Part shown: piece after piece, positions 43,037 to 53,200 of the stretch
Layout: each line of letters opens with the position of its first letter
Position numbering within the stretch: position 1 is the first letter of the stretch
NCBI GenBank assembly: GCA_017554105.1
Contig: JAFZIY010000030.1
Location: 25,536-89,535 of the forward strand
Direction: 5' to 3'
Source of the DNA: Prevotella sp.
GTDB lineage: Bacteria; Bacteroidota; Bacteroidia; Bacteroidales; Bacteroidaceae
Length of the DNA stretch: 64,000 bases
Notes under the pieces: model-generated
Seen by the model: the letters and a program-made list of their open reading frames with translations, nothing else
The model's database searches: none
Told to the model about the DNA's origin: nothing
Position numbers and translations under genes: made by a program

Positions 43037-45103
43037 TTACTTTTCAGAAAATGATGCCTTAAACATCTGTTTTGTCATTGTCATTTCATTTCCATTGGCG
43101 TATCTGTAGATTTGCCATTTATCACCATCTTTAATAGGAATGTAAAAAATATGATTCTTTAGTTTCGCAGAAGCCGCCTTATAACAATCTTTCAAAACTT
43201 GTATTTTAGCTTTATATTCTTCTGGGTCAAAACCTGCATCTCCATTACCATTTACACTCTTCACTTCAAAGATGTGTATCTTACCTCGCTTATCCTTCAT
43301 GATGAAGTCAGGATAAGATTTATGGATGCCATCACTATAATATTCATATTTTATTTCCGAATTATATGGGAAATTTTTACCCCATAGATAACGTTCGTCT
43401 TCATCACCAAGTTGTGCCACTTCAGCTGCTTCTCTTGCGGCAATTTTGGAAAGATAGTTTGCCCATTCCCTTTCTGCATCGCTGTCAAAAGCAAATGTCG
43501 TGCTTTCAGATTCCTTCCTGCACCAAACCCATTCTTCTATTTCAGTTCGATTATCACTGTCCATATAAGTAGAATTAATAGGAAATGAAACCTCTTTATC
43601 TTCTACCATACTCTTATCATAATCGTTTATATAGGTATCGTATTTATGCTTCACTTTATCATAATGCTGCATGAAATCCCACCATTTTACATAATCACCA
43701 TTTGCATATTCGAATGACATTTCTCTCAAAGCATTATCACCCTGCTTCATTTTATTGAAAAGACTGAAAATGTCTTGATGTGTGGTAGAAGAAGGTTGGC
43801 TAGACATAAATGCAACGATGTCAAAATCTGCTCGTTCCGTCAGCCCAACCAATTTCGTTGTCTTTACCCTTATCTGTTCTTGCACATCTACAGTTCCCAT
43901 TTTCCACAGTTTAACGGGCATTATCTTATTCATGTTATCAGGCTTAATACCCCATACCCATGCTGTAGAAGCCAATTCCTGAGCCTCTTCTGACAGCATT
44001 TCATAATCTAGTAATCTGGGGTTGCGGCGAACTCTGCCCATAACTTGTTCATCCAGTTGTCTGCTTTGCGTATCGCGCACCTGAAATAGCATGCAAGCAC
44101 GTGGTATATCCCAACCCTCAGAGATAACCATCTTAAACACAATCACATCAATAGTAGAATGATTTCCCTTTGCATAGTCTTTCCATTTCGCTACAGGCAG
44201 TTTCTTTTTAACATCATCATTAGTATCGCAAAGTAATTCTTTAGACGTGTCTTTTGCGCCTGTTGTTTTGTAAGTGTTGACAATCACCATCCACTTTAAG
44301 GCTTGGTGTTTGTCTAAGGCGGGTTTTATTTTATTCTGCCATTCTTCTTCCGCCTTATCCTTATTAGAAATCTGAATGATAAGGCAAGGATGCACCCCAA
44401 TCAGATTGTTGTATTGCGTTTTAATTTCCAAGAATTTATCTATTGCATCATCAACGGTTGCGTTCTCATCTTCTATCAATTCCACTCTTTTTATCAACTT
44501 TGCCGCAACAGCCTCTTCATCACTGATTTGAACATCGGGCACTTGTCCTCTTGACAGTTTGGGTGTTGCTGAAAAATTAAATGTACGTGCAAAAAACTTT
44601 TCAGAGATTTCATCCAAGTTATTTGTAGCCTGATGACACTCGTCTTTTATGAGATATATTTTCTTTCCTAATCCCATACCAAAATCGCCAATGGTCATAG
44701 TTCGAAGAAAATGATCCATAGCACCACGCATCAAAATACCTCCAGCCTTAAATAAGTCACGGGGCAACACATAAACGTTATAATCCGTAGGAATAAACAA
44801 TTCTTCCTCTCCGCTTATTTCAGTATTAATGAGATAGGGTTTCAATTCCGGGTATGTTCCATCCTGAGAACACCTTAGAAAAGAGTCGTAGTTCTGCTGT
44901 GCTAGATTACCCTTAGAGAGTGTAGACACAAGGAAGATGATATCTTTTTGCTCCGCAAGTAGACGATTCATGAAATCTCCCATCATGTGTGTTTTCCCGC
45001 TACCTGTTGGGGCACGGAAAGTAAGCTCTTTTTTCTGGCCGTGCGCCTTGCTGAAGAGTTCAACAACAGCTCTATTTTGCAAATCCTTAGCTTCCTGTAG
45101 CAT
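43037..45103 (-). CDS. res: Type III restriction endonuclease subunit Res (DEAD/DEAH helicase plus PD-ExK nuclease)
   Basis: 688 aa, shorter than the roughly 970 aa of EcoP15I Res. Walker A TGSGKTHM is at residues 33-40 and DECH at 154-157. A C-terminal nuclease motif has YPDFIMKDKRGKIHIFEVKS (Asp, then EVK). It translocates or diffuses on DNA and cuts when two unmethylated sites are found. It lies 4 bp after mod. A/T-rich codon use differs from cls and tamL, so horizontal acquisition is likely. The Walker A box is unusually near the N terminus. Confidence 0.85.
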   Translation of the reverse strand: MLQEAKDLQNRAVVELFSKAHGQKKELTFRAPTGSGKTHMMGDFMNRLLAEQKDIIFLVSTLSKGNLAQQNYDSFLRCSQDGTYPELKPYLINTEISGEEELFIPTDYNVYVLPRDLFKAGGILMRGAMDHFLRTMTIGDFGMGLGKKIYLIKDECHQATNNLDEISEKFFARTFNFSATPKLSRGQVPDVQISDEEAVAAKLIKRVELIEDENATVDDAIDKFLEIKTQYNNLIGVHPCLIIQISNKDKAEEEWQNKIKPALDKHQALKWMVIVNTYKTTGAKDTSKELLCDTNDDVKKKLPVAKWKDYAKGNHSTIDVIVFKMVISEGWDIPRACMLFQVRDTQSRQLDEQVMGRVRRNPRLLDYEMLSEEAQELASTAWVWGIKPDNMNKIMPVKLWKMGTVDVQEQIRVKTTKLVGLTERADFDIVAFMSSQPSSTTHQDIFSLFNKMKQGDNALREMSFEYANGDYVKWWDFMQHYDKVKHKYDTYINDYDKSMVEDKEVSFPINSTYMDSDNRTEIEEWVWCRKESESTTFAFDSDAEREWANYLSKIAAREAAEVAQLGDEDERYLWGKNFPYNSEIKYEYYSDGIHKSYPDFIMKDKRGKIHIFEVKSVNGNGDAGFDPEEYKAKIQVLKDCYKAASAKLKNHIFYIPIKDGDKWQIYRYANGNEMTMTKQMFKASFSEK

Positions 45104-45107
45104 AATT

Positions 45108-46727
45108 TCAATCTTCCTTATTTACTGTCATTTGTGTTTGGGAGAAGTTATTACATACCCATTCTATTTTCTCGCGAGCTGTCTTGAATTTATCAATACC
45201 ATACAACGTTTCGTCAATAACATCAAATGGAGTCTGCCCAGGAGAGGCACTGGCATTTGAAACCTCGGCAATTTCGTACACTTCCAACTTGCCTCCGTAA
45301 GGCTCATTATCTTCTATCCATTTGAAATCCTTGCTGCCATCATAGCATTCGCCGGTCATAATACGTTTTAAACGCTTACTTGTTACATCGTATGCGATAC
45401 CATTAGGAGTTGTTTCTGTAATTTCATTTTGTTGACATATAATAAATGTTCTATGTCCACCATCTATGTTATTCAAATCCAAAATTGCATGGCCTGTTGT
45501 ACCAGATCCTGCAAAGAAATCAAGAATAACAGCATCTTTATTGGCTGTTGACATGTTAATGATACGCTCAATATAATCAACCGCTTTAGGATATTTAAAT
45601 TGTTCTGGTGGTATAATTGTTTTAAATAGAGTTTTTCCTGTAGATGTATCAATATCATCTATCCAACTTGTATATAATTTACTTGAGCTTACATCTGGTT
45701 CTTCATATACTTTTTCATAAGGAATATATTCAGACCTCTTAACCTTCACAACAACTAAACCTTCTTTGAACGCTTCACCCATTGTCGTTTTTCCCCATCT
45801 CCAACAGCCTTCATTATTAGCATCTAACATGGGGTATATTTCAACATCTTCATCATTCTCCCTTTTTACCGACAAACTATTATCATTGGGGTTGAAATAT
45901 ATCGGATAAAACAAATTTGGTCTATCCTCACGACGACTGTTGTCGCCCCATTTGCGTAGCAACTGTTCATTATAATTTAAATTCTTTTCTTCATCATAAT
46001 AACGATATTCCTTATTAACAAGTATTTTTCCTGATTCGTAATTGTCTATTGACTTAGCGTAACAAAGGAGGTATTCATGTACTATCGCAAAATGCTTACT
46101 ATCCTGTCTTCCCCCAGAACCTTTTTTAGGTATAGTTGTGATATAGTTTTTTTCTCTAAAAACTTCATCAAATAAGCATTTCACATACGCTTGATTCTTA
46201 TCATCAATACTACAAAATATCACTCCCCTTTCAGATAACAGTTGTTTTGCTAATTGTAAACGGAAATATAGCATTGATAACAAATTATCTCTACTGATGG
46301 CATTTTTGTAGTTGGTTTTTGCAAATTCCCCCATACTATCTTTACCATATGGAGGGTCAATATAGATGACGTCGATACTATTTCTATACTGAATTAGCAA
46401 ATTTTGCAAGGCATCATAATTTTCGCCTATGATGAGTTTGTGAATAGGTTCACCTTCGGCTGCCTCGCCAAAACTTAGTGCTTCATTCTTTTTAAAGTAC
46501 TTGATAGTATCTGACATCCTCGGCTCTTCCATTCGTTTGTCGAAATGGAAACCTGTGCGTTTGTATGTTGTACCAAGTGCGGCTATTGCCAGCGCTTCAT
46601 CATCGCTTTCTGCATTGGTGATTAGCTTACTTAAGAGAGCTGCGTTACTTGGCTCAAGAATTTTGTCTTCAACACGTGCTTGTAACTCAGAAAGAAGACT
46701 CTGTTTGGTTTCACTAATAACGCTCAT
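45108..46727 (-). CDS. mod: Type III DNA methyltransferase Mod
   Basis: 539 aa. The N6-adenine methyltransferase signature DPPYG is at residues 124-128 (IDVIYIDPPYG) and the SAM-binding motif FFAGSGTTGHAIL is near residue 400, the order of beta-class methyltransferases such as EcoP15I Mod. Between them lies the variable target-recognition region. There is no simple-sequence tract in the coding region of the kind that causes phase variation. Its start codon may be paired within the leader structure described separately. Confidence 0.9.
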   Translation of the reverse strand: MSVISETKQSLLSELQARVEDKILEPSNAALLSKLITNAESDDEALAIAALGTTYKRTGFHFDKRMEEPRMSDTIKYFKKNEALSFGEAAEGEPIHKLIIGENYDALQNLLIQYRNSIDVIYIDPPYGKDSMGEFAKTNYKNAISRDNLLSMLYFRLQLAKQLLSERGVIFCSIDDKNQAYVKCLFDEVFREKNYITTIPKKGSGGRQDSKHFAIVHEYLLCYAKSIDNYESGKILVNKEYRYYDEEKNLNYNEQLLRKWGDNSRREDRPNLFYPIYFNPNDNSLSVKRENDEDVEIYPMLDANNEGCWRWGKTTMGEAFKEGLVVVKVKRSEYIPYEKVYEEPDVSSSKLYTSWIDDIDTSTGKTLFKTIIPPEQFKYPKAVDYIERIINMSTANKDAVILDFFAGSGTTGHAILDLNNIDGGHRTFIICQQNEITETTPNGIAYDVTSKRLKRIMTGECYDGSKDFKWIEDNEPYGGKLEVYEIAEVSNASASPGQTPFDVIDETLYGIDKFKTAREKIEWVCNNFSQTQMTVNKED

Positions 46728-47090
46728 TTGGGGTTAATTCTATTTCTCTAAATCTGACTGATACCCAAATGCCAGAAAGTTATCAGATTTAAGTAACCAC
46801 ATACAAAAAGCGGGGTATCCTCATCTGCCCATCCTGCTATCTGAGGCCTTCCACAGCCCGACCAGTGAACGAACAGAGTTTGAATACCCACGCCAGTTAG
46901 TATATAATACATCCAAAAGTGTGCGTGAGGGCATTTTTGCCCTCGGCACACTCCGGGAGTACATACTACACCCGTAGCATTCACCTCCGCTATGCTCTTG
47001 ACTGGTCTATCATTGTGGAAGTTTCAGATAGCCAAAAACAAAGCATCAATGACGCTTTTCAATATGTGATTGTCCTGCCATAAGACATGA
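46725..47090 (-). ncRNA. Candidate structured leader RNA of mod
   Basis: About 365 nt lie between the predicted promoter and the mod start. Visible stems include AGTGTGC/GCACACT enclosing GAGGGCA/TGCCCTC (plus 46918-46952), and TCAGATTT/AAATCTGA (46750-46757 with 46783-46790). The loop of the latter holds CATTTGGG (46764-46771), which is complementary to CCCAAATG at the mod start (46725-46732), and the same GGG also fits GATACCC (46813-46819). These pairings are mutually exclusive. It is not tmRNA, RNase P RNA or SRP RNA by inspection. Function is inferred. Confidence 0.5.
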
Positions 47091-47096
47091 ACGATG

Positions 47097-47127
47097 CAAA
47101 TATACATAATTATATCATAAGAAGCAA
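47097..47127 (-). promoter_or_regulatory. Promoter of the mod leader
   Basis: On the minus strand TTG (47127-47125), 20-bp spacer, TATATTTG (47104-47097). The start of transcription would be near 47090. Confidence 0.65.
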
Positions 47128-47434
47128 CAATTTGAGCTTTTTTTGAAGGTGTTCGCTTAAAGATTTCGATTAGAGTTGAATTTTCATTCGACCTTTTCTC
47201 GCCAAGGCATAACTCAAATATCTTTGGTTCTGCTCTTATGGCTTAACGAAAACGTTGGTATTTCGCACTGCGTTTGATATATCTTCGGCTTTGTTGTTTG
47301 TATATGTTTTGTCGTGCGAAAGATAGCAAAATAGCGAATGGCAGCGCATCACTGCGCCGCCATTTGAATAACAAACATTAGTCGGCCCCCTCCAAACCTC
47401 CCCCACTGCTTTAATTAAATTTCTCCGCTAATTA
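47128..47434. other. A/T-rich gap without recognised genes
   Basis: I see no credible ORF here. It contains a CCCCCTCCAAACCTCCCCC stretch near 47387, reminiscent of the G/C-rich repeat, and several T-rich runs. Confidence 0.5.
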
Positions 47435-47470
47435 CCGCTCACTCGGCTTTGCCACTTGCCAGAGCAAGAG
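47435..47470 (-). repeat. Inverted copy of a 36-bp repeat
   Basis: Read on the minus strand it is CTCTTGCTCTGGCAAGTGG followed by CAAAGCCGAGTGAGCGG. It matches two plus-strand copies at 47801-47878 with few differences. Confidence 0.8.
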
Positions 47471-47537
47471 TGACACGCTAATAGTATTATTAGGTAGTTA
47501 AATGTAATTTGTCCCTTAATTGAGTAGTAGTTTGTAG

Positions 47538-47654
47538 GGAACGTGAGAGTAAACCTGCCAGGATTGCTGAGCAAATCAGGCAGGATTGCTTTGTAATTTC
47601 GGCGGAATTGGTAAGTAATTTCGCCGAAATTGCTGAGTAAAATCGCCGAAATTG
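47538..47654 (+). repeat. Tandem 22-bp array with palindromic junctions
   Basis: Units begin at 47538, 47560, 47582, 47604 and 47626, 22 bp each, plus a 7-bp partial unit. Consensus is roughly RAATTGCTGAGTAAWWTCGCCG. The junction AATTTCG-C-CGAAATT between units 3 and 4 is a perfect palindrome, and others are imperfect. Period and symmetry are the same as in the array at 16311, but the sequence is different. Confidence 0.85.
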
Positions 47655-47800
47655 CAATGCCAGATGGTGTCACTCATTGTATCAGTGATACGCTTTCATT
47701 CACTATTTTGCCACCTTTCGCAGGACAATACATATATAAATAGAAGTACAAAAAGCCTCCGCTAATTAACGCGAATCATACGCAAATATTATTATCGTGT

Positions 47801-47878
47801 AATTTCTTGCTCTGGCAAGCGGCAAAGCCGAGCGGCGGCAATTTCTTGCTCTGGCAAGCGGCATAGCCGAGCGGCGGA
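47801..47878 (+). repeat. Two direct copies of a 39-bp repeat
   Basis: Copies at 47801-47839 and 47840-47878 share AATTTCTTGCTCTGGCAAGC and GCCGAGCGGCGG with one internal difference. CTTGC/GCAAG can form a small hairpin. With the inverted copy at 47435 they bracket the 22-bp array. Confidence 0.88.
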
Positions 47879-47919
47879 GTAAGCAATTTGCGGAGTAAGA
47901 GATACGCGGAGGATTATAT

Positions 47920-50292
47920 TTAGAACGGATAACCGACGGCGAAGTTGATGGTCTGTATCTCGCTGAACTTGCGCATATTGAAATAGCCGGTGTGTGACGT
48001 CTCGTAGGGTGCGTGGAGGGCGAATCCCCAGTCGATGCGCAGCACGAGGAACTCCAGGTCGTAGCGCAGACCGAAACCAGTGCCGAGGGCAAGGTCCTTG
48101 GGCAGTCGCTTGAACTTGAACTTCGCCTCGTCGGCATAGTTCTTCCCCACGTTCCATACGTTACCCGCATCGAGGAACAGGGCTCCGTTAAGGCTTCCCA
48201 CGATGTTGAAACGGTACTCGAGGTTGGTAAGCAACTTGAGGTCGCCCGTCTGCAGGAGATACTTGTAACTGCCTGTCTCGGGCAGCATACGTCCCGGTCC
48301 GAGGCTCCTGACGGAGAAGGCACGGATGCTGCTCGCTCCTCCCACGTAGAACTGCTCGCTGAAGGGACTGAAGTCGCTGTTGCCGTAGTTCCATATCAGT
48401 CCGGCGTTGACGTGTGCCACGAGTGATGTCTTCTCGGTCATCTGCCACCGCTTGACGAAGTCGGTGTTTATCTTCACGAACTGTGCGTATGGGTTGTTGA
48501 ACAGCGTCTTGTCCTTCTCGTTCCATTTCTTTCCCGCCGCCATGAATCCCAGCGAGAGGAGGTTGCCCGCCTCTGACACCGTGGTCTCCCATGCTATGGG
48601 GTTGCGCGTGCCCTTGGGACTGGCATACCTGTATGTGTAACTCATCTTGGTGATGAACTGGTCGGCAAGTGCCTTGATGAGGAACGGCGTCTCGACGTAT
48701 ATGGAGTCGAAGAGGTCGGTGGTGTGGTTCTTGAACTGATAGACCACGCTGATGGGTGAGAACTCATGCGACGATGTCGCAGTACGCTGCCAACGGTATG
48801 TTAGTTCGCCCGATGCCGTGTGCATGCGGAAATAGTTGGAGCGGCTCTCCACGTCGAAGCCCAGTCGGAGTGTGGTGGTAGGTGTGGAGAAGTACTGACG
48901 GCGCTTCAGGTTAAGGCGCTGGCGTCGCTGCCGCAATGCTCGTCGCTGGCTGTTGAAGAGGTTCAGCGGTGTTACCAGACGGGGGAACTTGAGCGAGGCG
49001 TCAAGTCCTACGGTGTAGGTCTCGAGTTTCTCTGACGCGAATATCTTCTTCGTTCCCACGCGCCACTCGTATGACCCGTGGAGATTGATGTCGAAGGTCT
49101 CTCCACCGCGCAGGGCATTGCGCTTGGTAAGACCGAGAATCACCTCGGGTCCCATTCGACCTGTGGTGCGTCCCTTGATGTTGGTCTCTATGTAGAAGTC
49201 GTATTTCTTATCGAAGACGCATGAGATGTTCATGTCGAGGGTGTCGCACGTAAGGGTGCTGTCGCGTGGCGTGAAACGGAAGTTGACCGAACTGTAGAGG
49301 CCCGACGAGAGGATGTTGTTCTCCGTCTCCATAAGGTCGTCGTAGCAGAACAACTGTCCACGGCGCAACTTGATATCGCGCATGAGTACTCCGGCACGCA
49401 CGGCAGGACGACGGCCACTGAAGCGCAGCGTGAAACGACGGCGTGATATGGAGTCGGTGAGACGTTCCATCCTCGACTTGCGGAGATCGACCGTGGTGCG
49501 TCCGATGTACCACTTGTGGTTTGCCTGCTCGGGGATGCCGTCGGCAAGTTGGAAACGCAACTGCACCTTGCCGGGCACCATGATGGTATCGGCGAGATAG
49601 GAGGCGAATGACGGCTGGTAATAATAGTATCCGTTGTTACGGAACAACTGTGTTATGCGGTTGCGCTCGGCATCAAGTGTGGCCACGCTGAAGGGGTCGC
49701 CACGGTGTATGAGGGCATCGTCGAGTGTCGCCTTTATCAATGTGTCGCCGACGGCGGGGAAGCCCACGTAGGCTATTGAGTCGAGCGTGAAGAGATGATT
49801 CAGTTGTACGTCATATCTTATCTTGCCTTTCTTGGGATTGCGCATCGTCAGTTCCTCATAGCCTACCTTTCCACGGAAATAGCCGTGATTGCGCAGCACG
49901 CTCTGTGCCACCGAGGCATGGAGGGCGGGATTGACGGAACTCATCAGCACCGGTGTCTTGCCAATGTTGTTTGTCATCCACTTGCCGAACTTGGACTCCG
50001 ACTTTGAGAATGCGTTCCACACCCACAGTCCGACGGGGAACGGAGAGCGTATCCTGGAACTGCCGAAGAGTGCGCCGTTGGGCTCGCATGCCAGTGCCGC
50101 CTCCACCTCCTCCTGTGTTGTCACGAAGTGGTCGCTGTTCTCATGCTCGCTATAGGTTATCTTGTCTATTCCTATATACAACTGCTCCCCCTCGGGCAGC
50201 GCGCTTGTGGTGGAGCACGATACCACGACGGCCGCACTGCAGAGCACTGCAGCCCATAGCAATAACGACAATCTGTTATTCTTTCTTCTCAT
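47920..50292 (-). CDS. tamL: TamL, TamA-like outer-membrane BamA-family lipoprotein
   Basis: 790 aa. The N terminus is a lipoprotein signal with lipobox VVSC (Cys near residue 26), the mark of the Bacteroidetes TamA variant TamL. POTRA-like domains (about 40-330) and a 16-strand Omp85 barrel follow; the C-terminal part has FYVGGASSIRAFSVRSLGPG and ends YPF. With TamB it inserts proteins or moves lipids at the outer membrane. It overlaps tamB by 17 bp and is translated with it. Confidence 0.88.
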   Translation of the reverse strand: MRRKNNRLSLLLWAAVLCSAAVVVSCSTTSALPEGEQLYIGIDKITYSEHENSDHFVTTQEEVEAALACEPNGALFGSSRIRSPFPVGLWVWNAFSKSESKFGKWMTNNIGKTPVLMSSVNPALHASVAQSVLRNHGYFRGKVGYEELTMRNPKKGKIRYDVQLNHLFTLDSIAYVGFPAVGDTLIKATLDDALIHRGDPFSVATLDAERNRITQLFRNNGYYYYQPSFASYLADTIMVPGKVQLRFQLADGIPEQANHKWYIGRTTVDLRKSRMERLTDSISRRRFTLRFSGRRPAVRAGVLMRDIKLRRGQLFCYDDLMETENNILSSGLYSSVNFRFTPRDSTLTCDTLDMNISCVFDKKYDFYIETNIKGRTTGRMGPEVILGLTKRNALRGGETFDINLHGSYEWRVGTKKIFASEKLETYTVGLDASLKFPRLVTPLNLFNSQRRALRQRRQRLNLKRRQYFSTPTTTLRLGFDVESRSNYFRMHTASGELTYRWQRTATSSHEFSPISVVYQFKNHTTDLFDSIYVETPFLIKALADQFITKMSYTYRYASPKGTRNPIAWETTVSEAGNLLSLGFMAAGKKWNEKDKTLFNNPYAQFVKINTDFVKRWQMTEKTSLVAHVNAGLIWNYGNSDFSPFSEQFYVGGASSIRAFSVRSLGPGRMLPETGSYKYLLQTGDLKLLTNLEYRFNIVGSLNGALFLDAGNVWNVGKNYADEAKFKFKRLPKDLALGTGFGLRYDLEFLVLRIDWGFALHAPYETSHTGYFNMRKFSEIQTINFAVGYPF

Positions 50293-53200
50293 TTTCAGTG
50301 TTGTTTGTTTTCTCTCCGATGCTCACGCTGTCAGTATGGACACGTGTGGTGTCTCTGCGTGAACGCATCCTGCTGAGGTCAAGGACATCGTCGTCCTCGT
50401 TCTTGAAATGGAAGAGGTCGGAGAAGTGATTCACCTTGCGCCGCCACATGAAGCCTGCGCCATACTCACTGTTCTGTCCCTCGAGCCAGTCGTATGCGTC
50501 GTGGCTGTAGAAGAGTTTCAGGTATTTATTGGATGTCTGGCTCAGACGGTATTCCAGCGCCACATTGTCGAAGAACGCCTGGTTGTGGTTAGGCATATTG
50601 GAGCCCGTGGATATCGTTCCACCGACAACCACACGCAGACGGTTGTTCCAGAATCGCTTGGCGAAGCGGAAACTATAGTCGGTGTGCATCGCACCGCTGG
50701 CATCGAAGGAGTTGTCGAGACCGAAACTGAAGTCGAGGGTGCGCAGCGCATTGCCCGCGATGTTGTTTATCTCGCTCTGTATGAATGAACTGAGGGCATT
50801 GCCCATCGACGCCTCGGCAGAGGAGTTGCCCGACATATACATTCCCGTGGTGAGCATAGCCACCGCCAGTTTGCCGCGTTCTTCCTCGCTCATGGTGTTC
50901 AGTTCGTTCTGCACCGTCATGTCGGTAGGTGCCGAGATGATGAACTGCAGTCCCATGTCCTGCAACGTCTTGCTGATTACCACACCGCAGTCGAAATCTA
51001 CGCTGCGGCTCTGGTCGCCCGTGGAGACGCTCGACTTGGTGCGCTCCGTGGCGGTGATGTTAAGCCTCGGGTTCATCGGGTCGCCCGTGAACTCCAGGTA
51101 ACTGCCGTCCTGTATGGTGAACGTCTTCAGCGGAATGATAGGCATGGAGTACTTCATCTCGCCGTTGTTCAGGGTGTACTTGCCCCTTATGCGGAAGTTG
51201 TCGGCAGGTGTGTACTGCAGTCTGAGCGAGCCGTCGCCCATCAGGTCGATGTAGTTTGAATGGTCGGGCTTCAGGTAACATACTATTCTTGCAGCGCGGT
51301 CGATGTTCACCGTCATGTCCATATCGAATCCCATGCCCTCGGCACGCTTCACAACGGTCTGCGTGGTGTCGGTGAAGTCGGTGAAGCGCACCAGTTCCTC
51401 CATCTGGTAGTCGAGGGTGAGCGGTGAGTCGCGCAGTATGTACGACATGTCGGTGGCGCCCAGCACATCCATGCGTCCGCGCAGTCTGAGATAGTCGAGC
51501 GAGCCTCTGAGGAAGCCTACGAAGTCGACGTATGCCTTGCCGTATGCCTCGCTGCGGCTCTGTTCCTTCGAGTTGATGAGCAGGAAGTTCTGTGCCGCGA
51601 GACGAATGTTGAGCGTTATGTTGTCGAGGTCGGCAAAGTTGACGTCGCCATTGATTGTCATCGGGTGGTCCTTCGTGGAGTAAAGGTTGAAGTCCTTGAA
51701 AGTAACCTTGCTTCCCTTCACCTGCACCGGTGTGGTGTCGAAGCGCATGCGCATGCCGTAAGGCTCGCTTACGAGATATGCGGTGTCGAGAGTCAGCGAA
51801 CCATCGACCTGAGGCTTGCTTAACTGTCCACGTATGTCAAGGTTGCCGTCGGCCACTCCTTCGAAGCCCACTATCTGGTCTGGGATGAGACCGTTGAGCA
51901 CTTTCATAGGCATCTTCTCCATCTCAAGTTTGGCATCGAGATATCCCGCACCCTCGGAACGGTAGGTGCCGATCACCGTTGCCACCTGTTCGTCGTCGCT
52001 GAAGATGATGGCATCGACATAATGGGAACCGTCGTCCTTAGGCATATACACGAACTCGGTACCGAGATTGCCCATATTGCTGCCCTCGTAGGTCATGTTC
52101 TTCACGTTCATTGTGGAGCCCACGGTGATGTTCTCGGAAGTCTGGATGAAGTGGTAGTCGCCGTCGAGTGTTCCGGACATTCGCGGCATGTAAGGTATCA
52201 CGGCCACGATGTCCTCTATCTTCAGTTTGCTGAGCGACAGCGTGAGGTCCTGCAGGGCGTCGGTATTGTCGTCGTCGGAATATACCTGCACGTCAACGCC
52301 ATCGTCAGACCGCATCCTCAGCCGTGCCGAGACGCGTTTGTCATCGCCCAGGAAGACGTAGTTGTCCTTGTTGATGTTGAATTTCTTGTACCCTATGATG
52401 GGGTCGTCGGTGAGCAGACGCATCTTGATGCCGTGCTCCTGCATCTCGGCGACAGCACCAAGACGTATGCCGAGCACGTCCTTCTGGTCGTAGTAGCGCA
52501 GGTTGAGTGTCGCTCCGCTCTCCTGGAGATAGCCGTTGAAGAGGGTGTTGAACACATATTGCGGGTTCTTCTGGTTGTTGCGCACCTGACCGTTGAAGCG
52601 CAACTGACTGTCGTCGGAGAAGAGCGTAAGCCTTACGGTGTCGAGTTGCATGCTGTCGACAAGGAGTTTATGCACCTCGATGTCACCGTTCAGTCCTGTC
52701 TCCGGCGACGAGGTGAGGTCCATCTTTGCCGAATCGAATGAATAGCCATAGCGCTGCAGTATGCGTCTCACGAAGTTGTCATCGCCCGAATTAAGTTTGA
52801 TGCGTGCCGTGGGGAGTTCCTCGCGCAGTCCCATCTGGTCTATCTTCCTAACCTTAAGGTCGGTCTTGGCCTTTGTCAACAACTTGTCCATCTGCTTCAG
52901 CAGCACCTTGTAGCCGCCCTTGGCATCCATGTCGATGTAGAAATCACCGTTGCTTGCCACGAGGTGTGTGGTGTCGCGGCGCGTCAGCAGGTCGATGTTT
53001 ACATCATCGGGGAAATAACCCATCTCGCCATCCTGCACCACGAGGTCGCCCACGGTACCCACGACACGGTAGTACTCGTCCCTGTCGGTGGTGATGTCGA
53101 GGTGTGTGCAGAAGGATGCCGACAGCGGAGTGTCAGACAGTTTCAGTTTATAGAAGTCGATATGTGACAGGTCGGCGCCTATGGTTGCCTTCACCATCTT

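Noticed and set aside
46748-46984. A 78-codon minus-strand ORF upstream of mod
   Set aside because: It lies inside the structured leader, its Cys/Trp/Gly-rich sequence resembles no family I know, and the strong stems explain the base pattern better.
47219-47226. TATCTTTG on the plus strand as a promoter
   Set aside because: No -33 element and no rightward gene follows.
47538-47654. CRISPR array
   Set aside because: The 22-bp units are contiguous and degenerate, without unique spacers.
47428-47673. An 81-codon minus-strand ORF
   Set aside because: It reads through the 22-bp array, whose period is not a multiple of three; the frame is accidental.
52022-52741. Long plus-strand ORFs opposite tamB
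   Set aside because: They are His/Val-rich shadows opposite a well-supported TamB gene, with no motifs or promoter.
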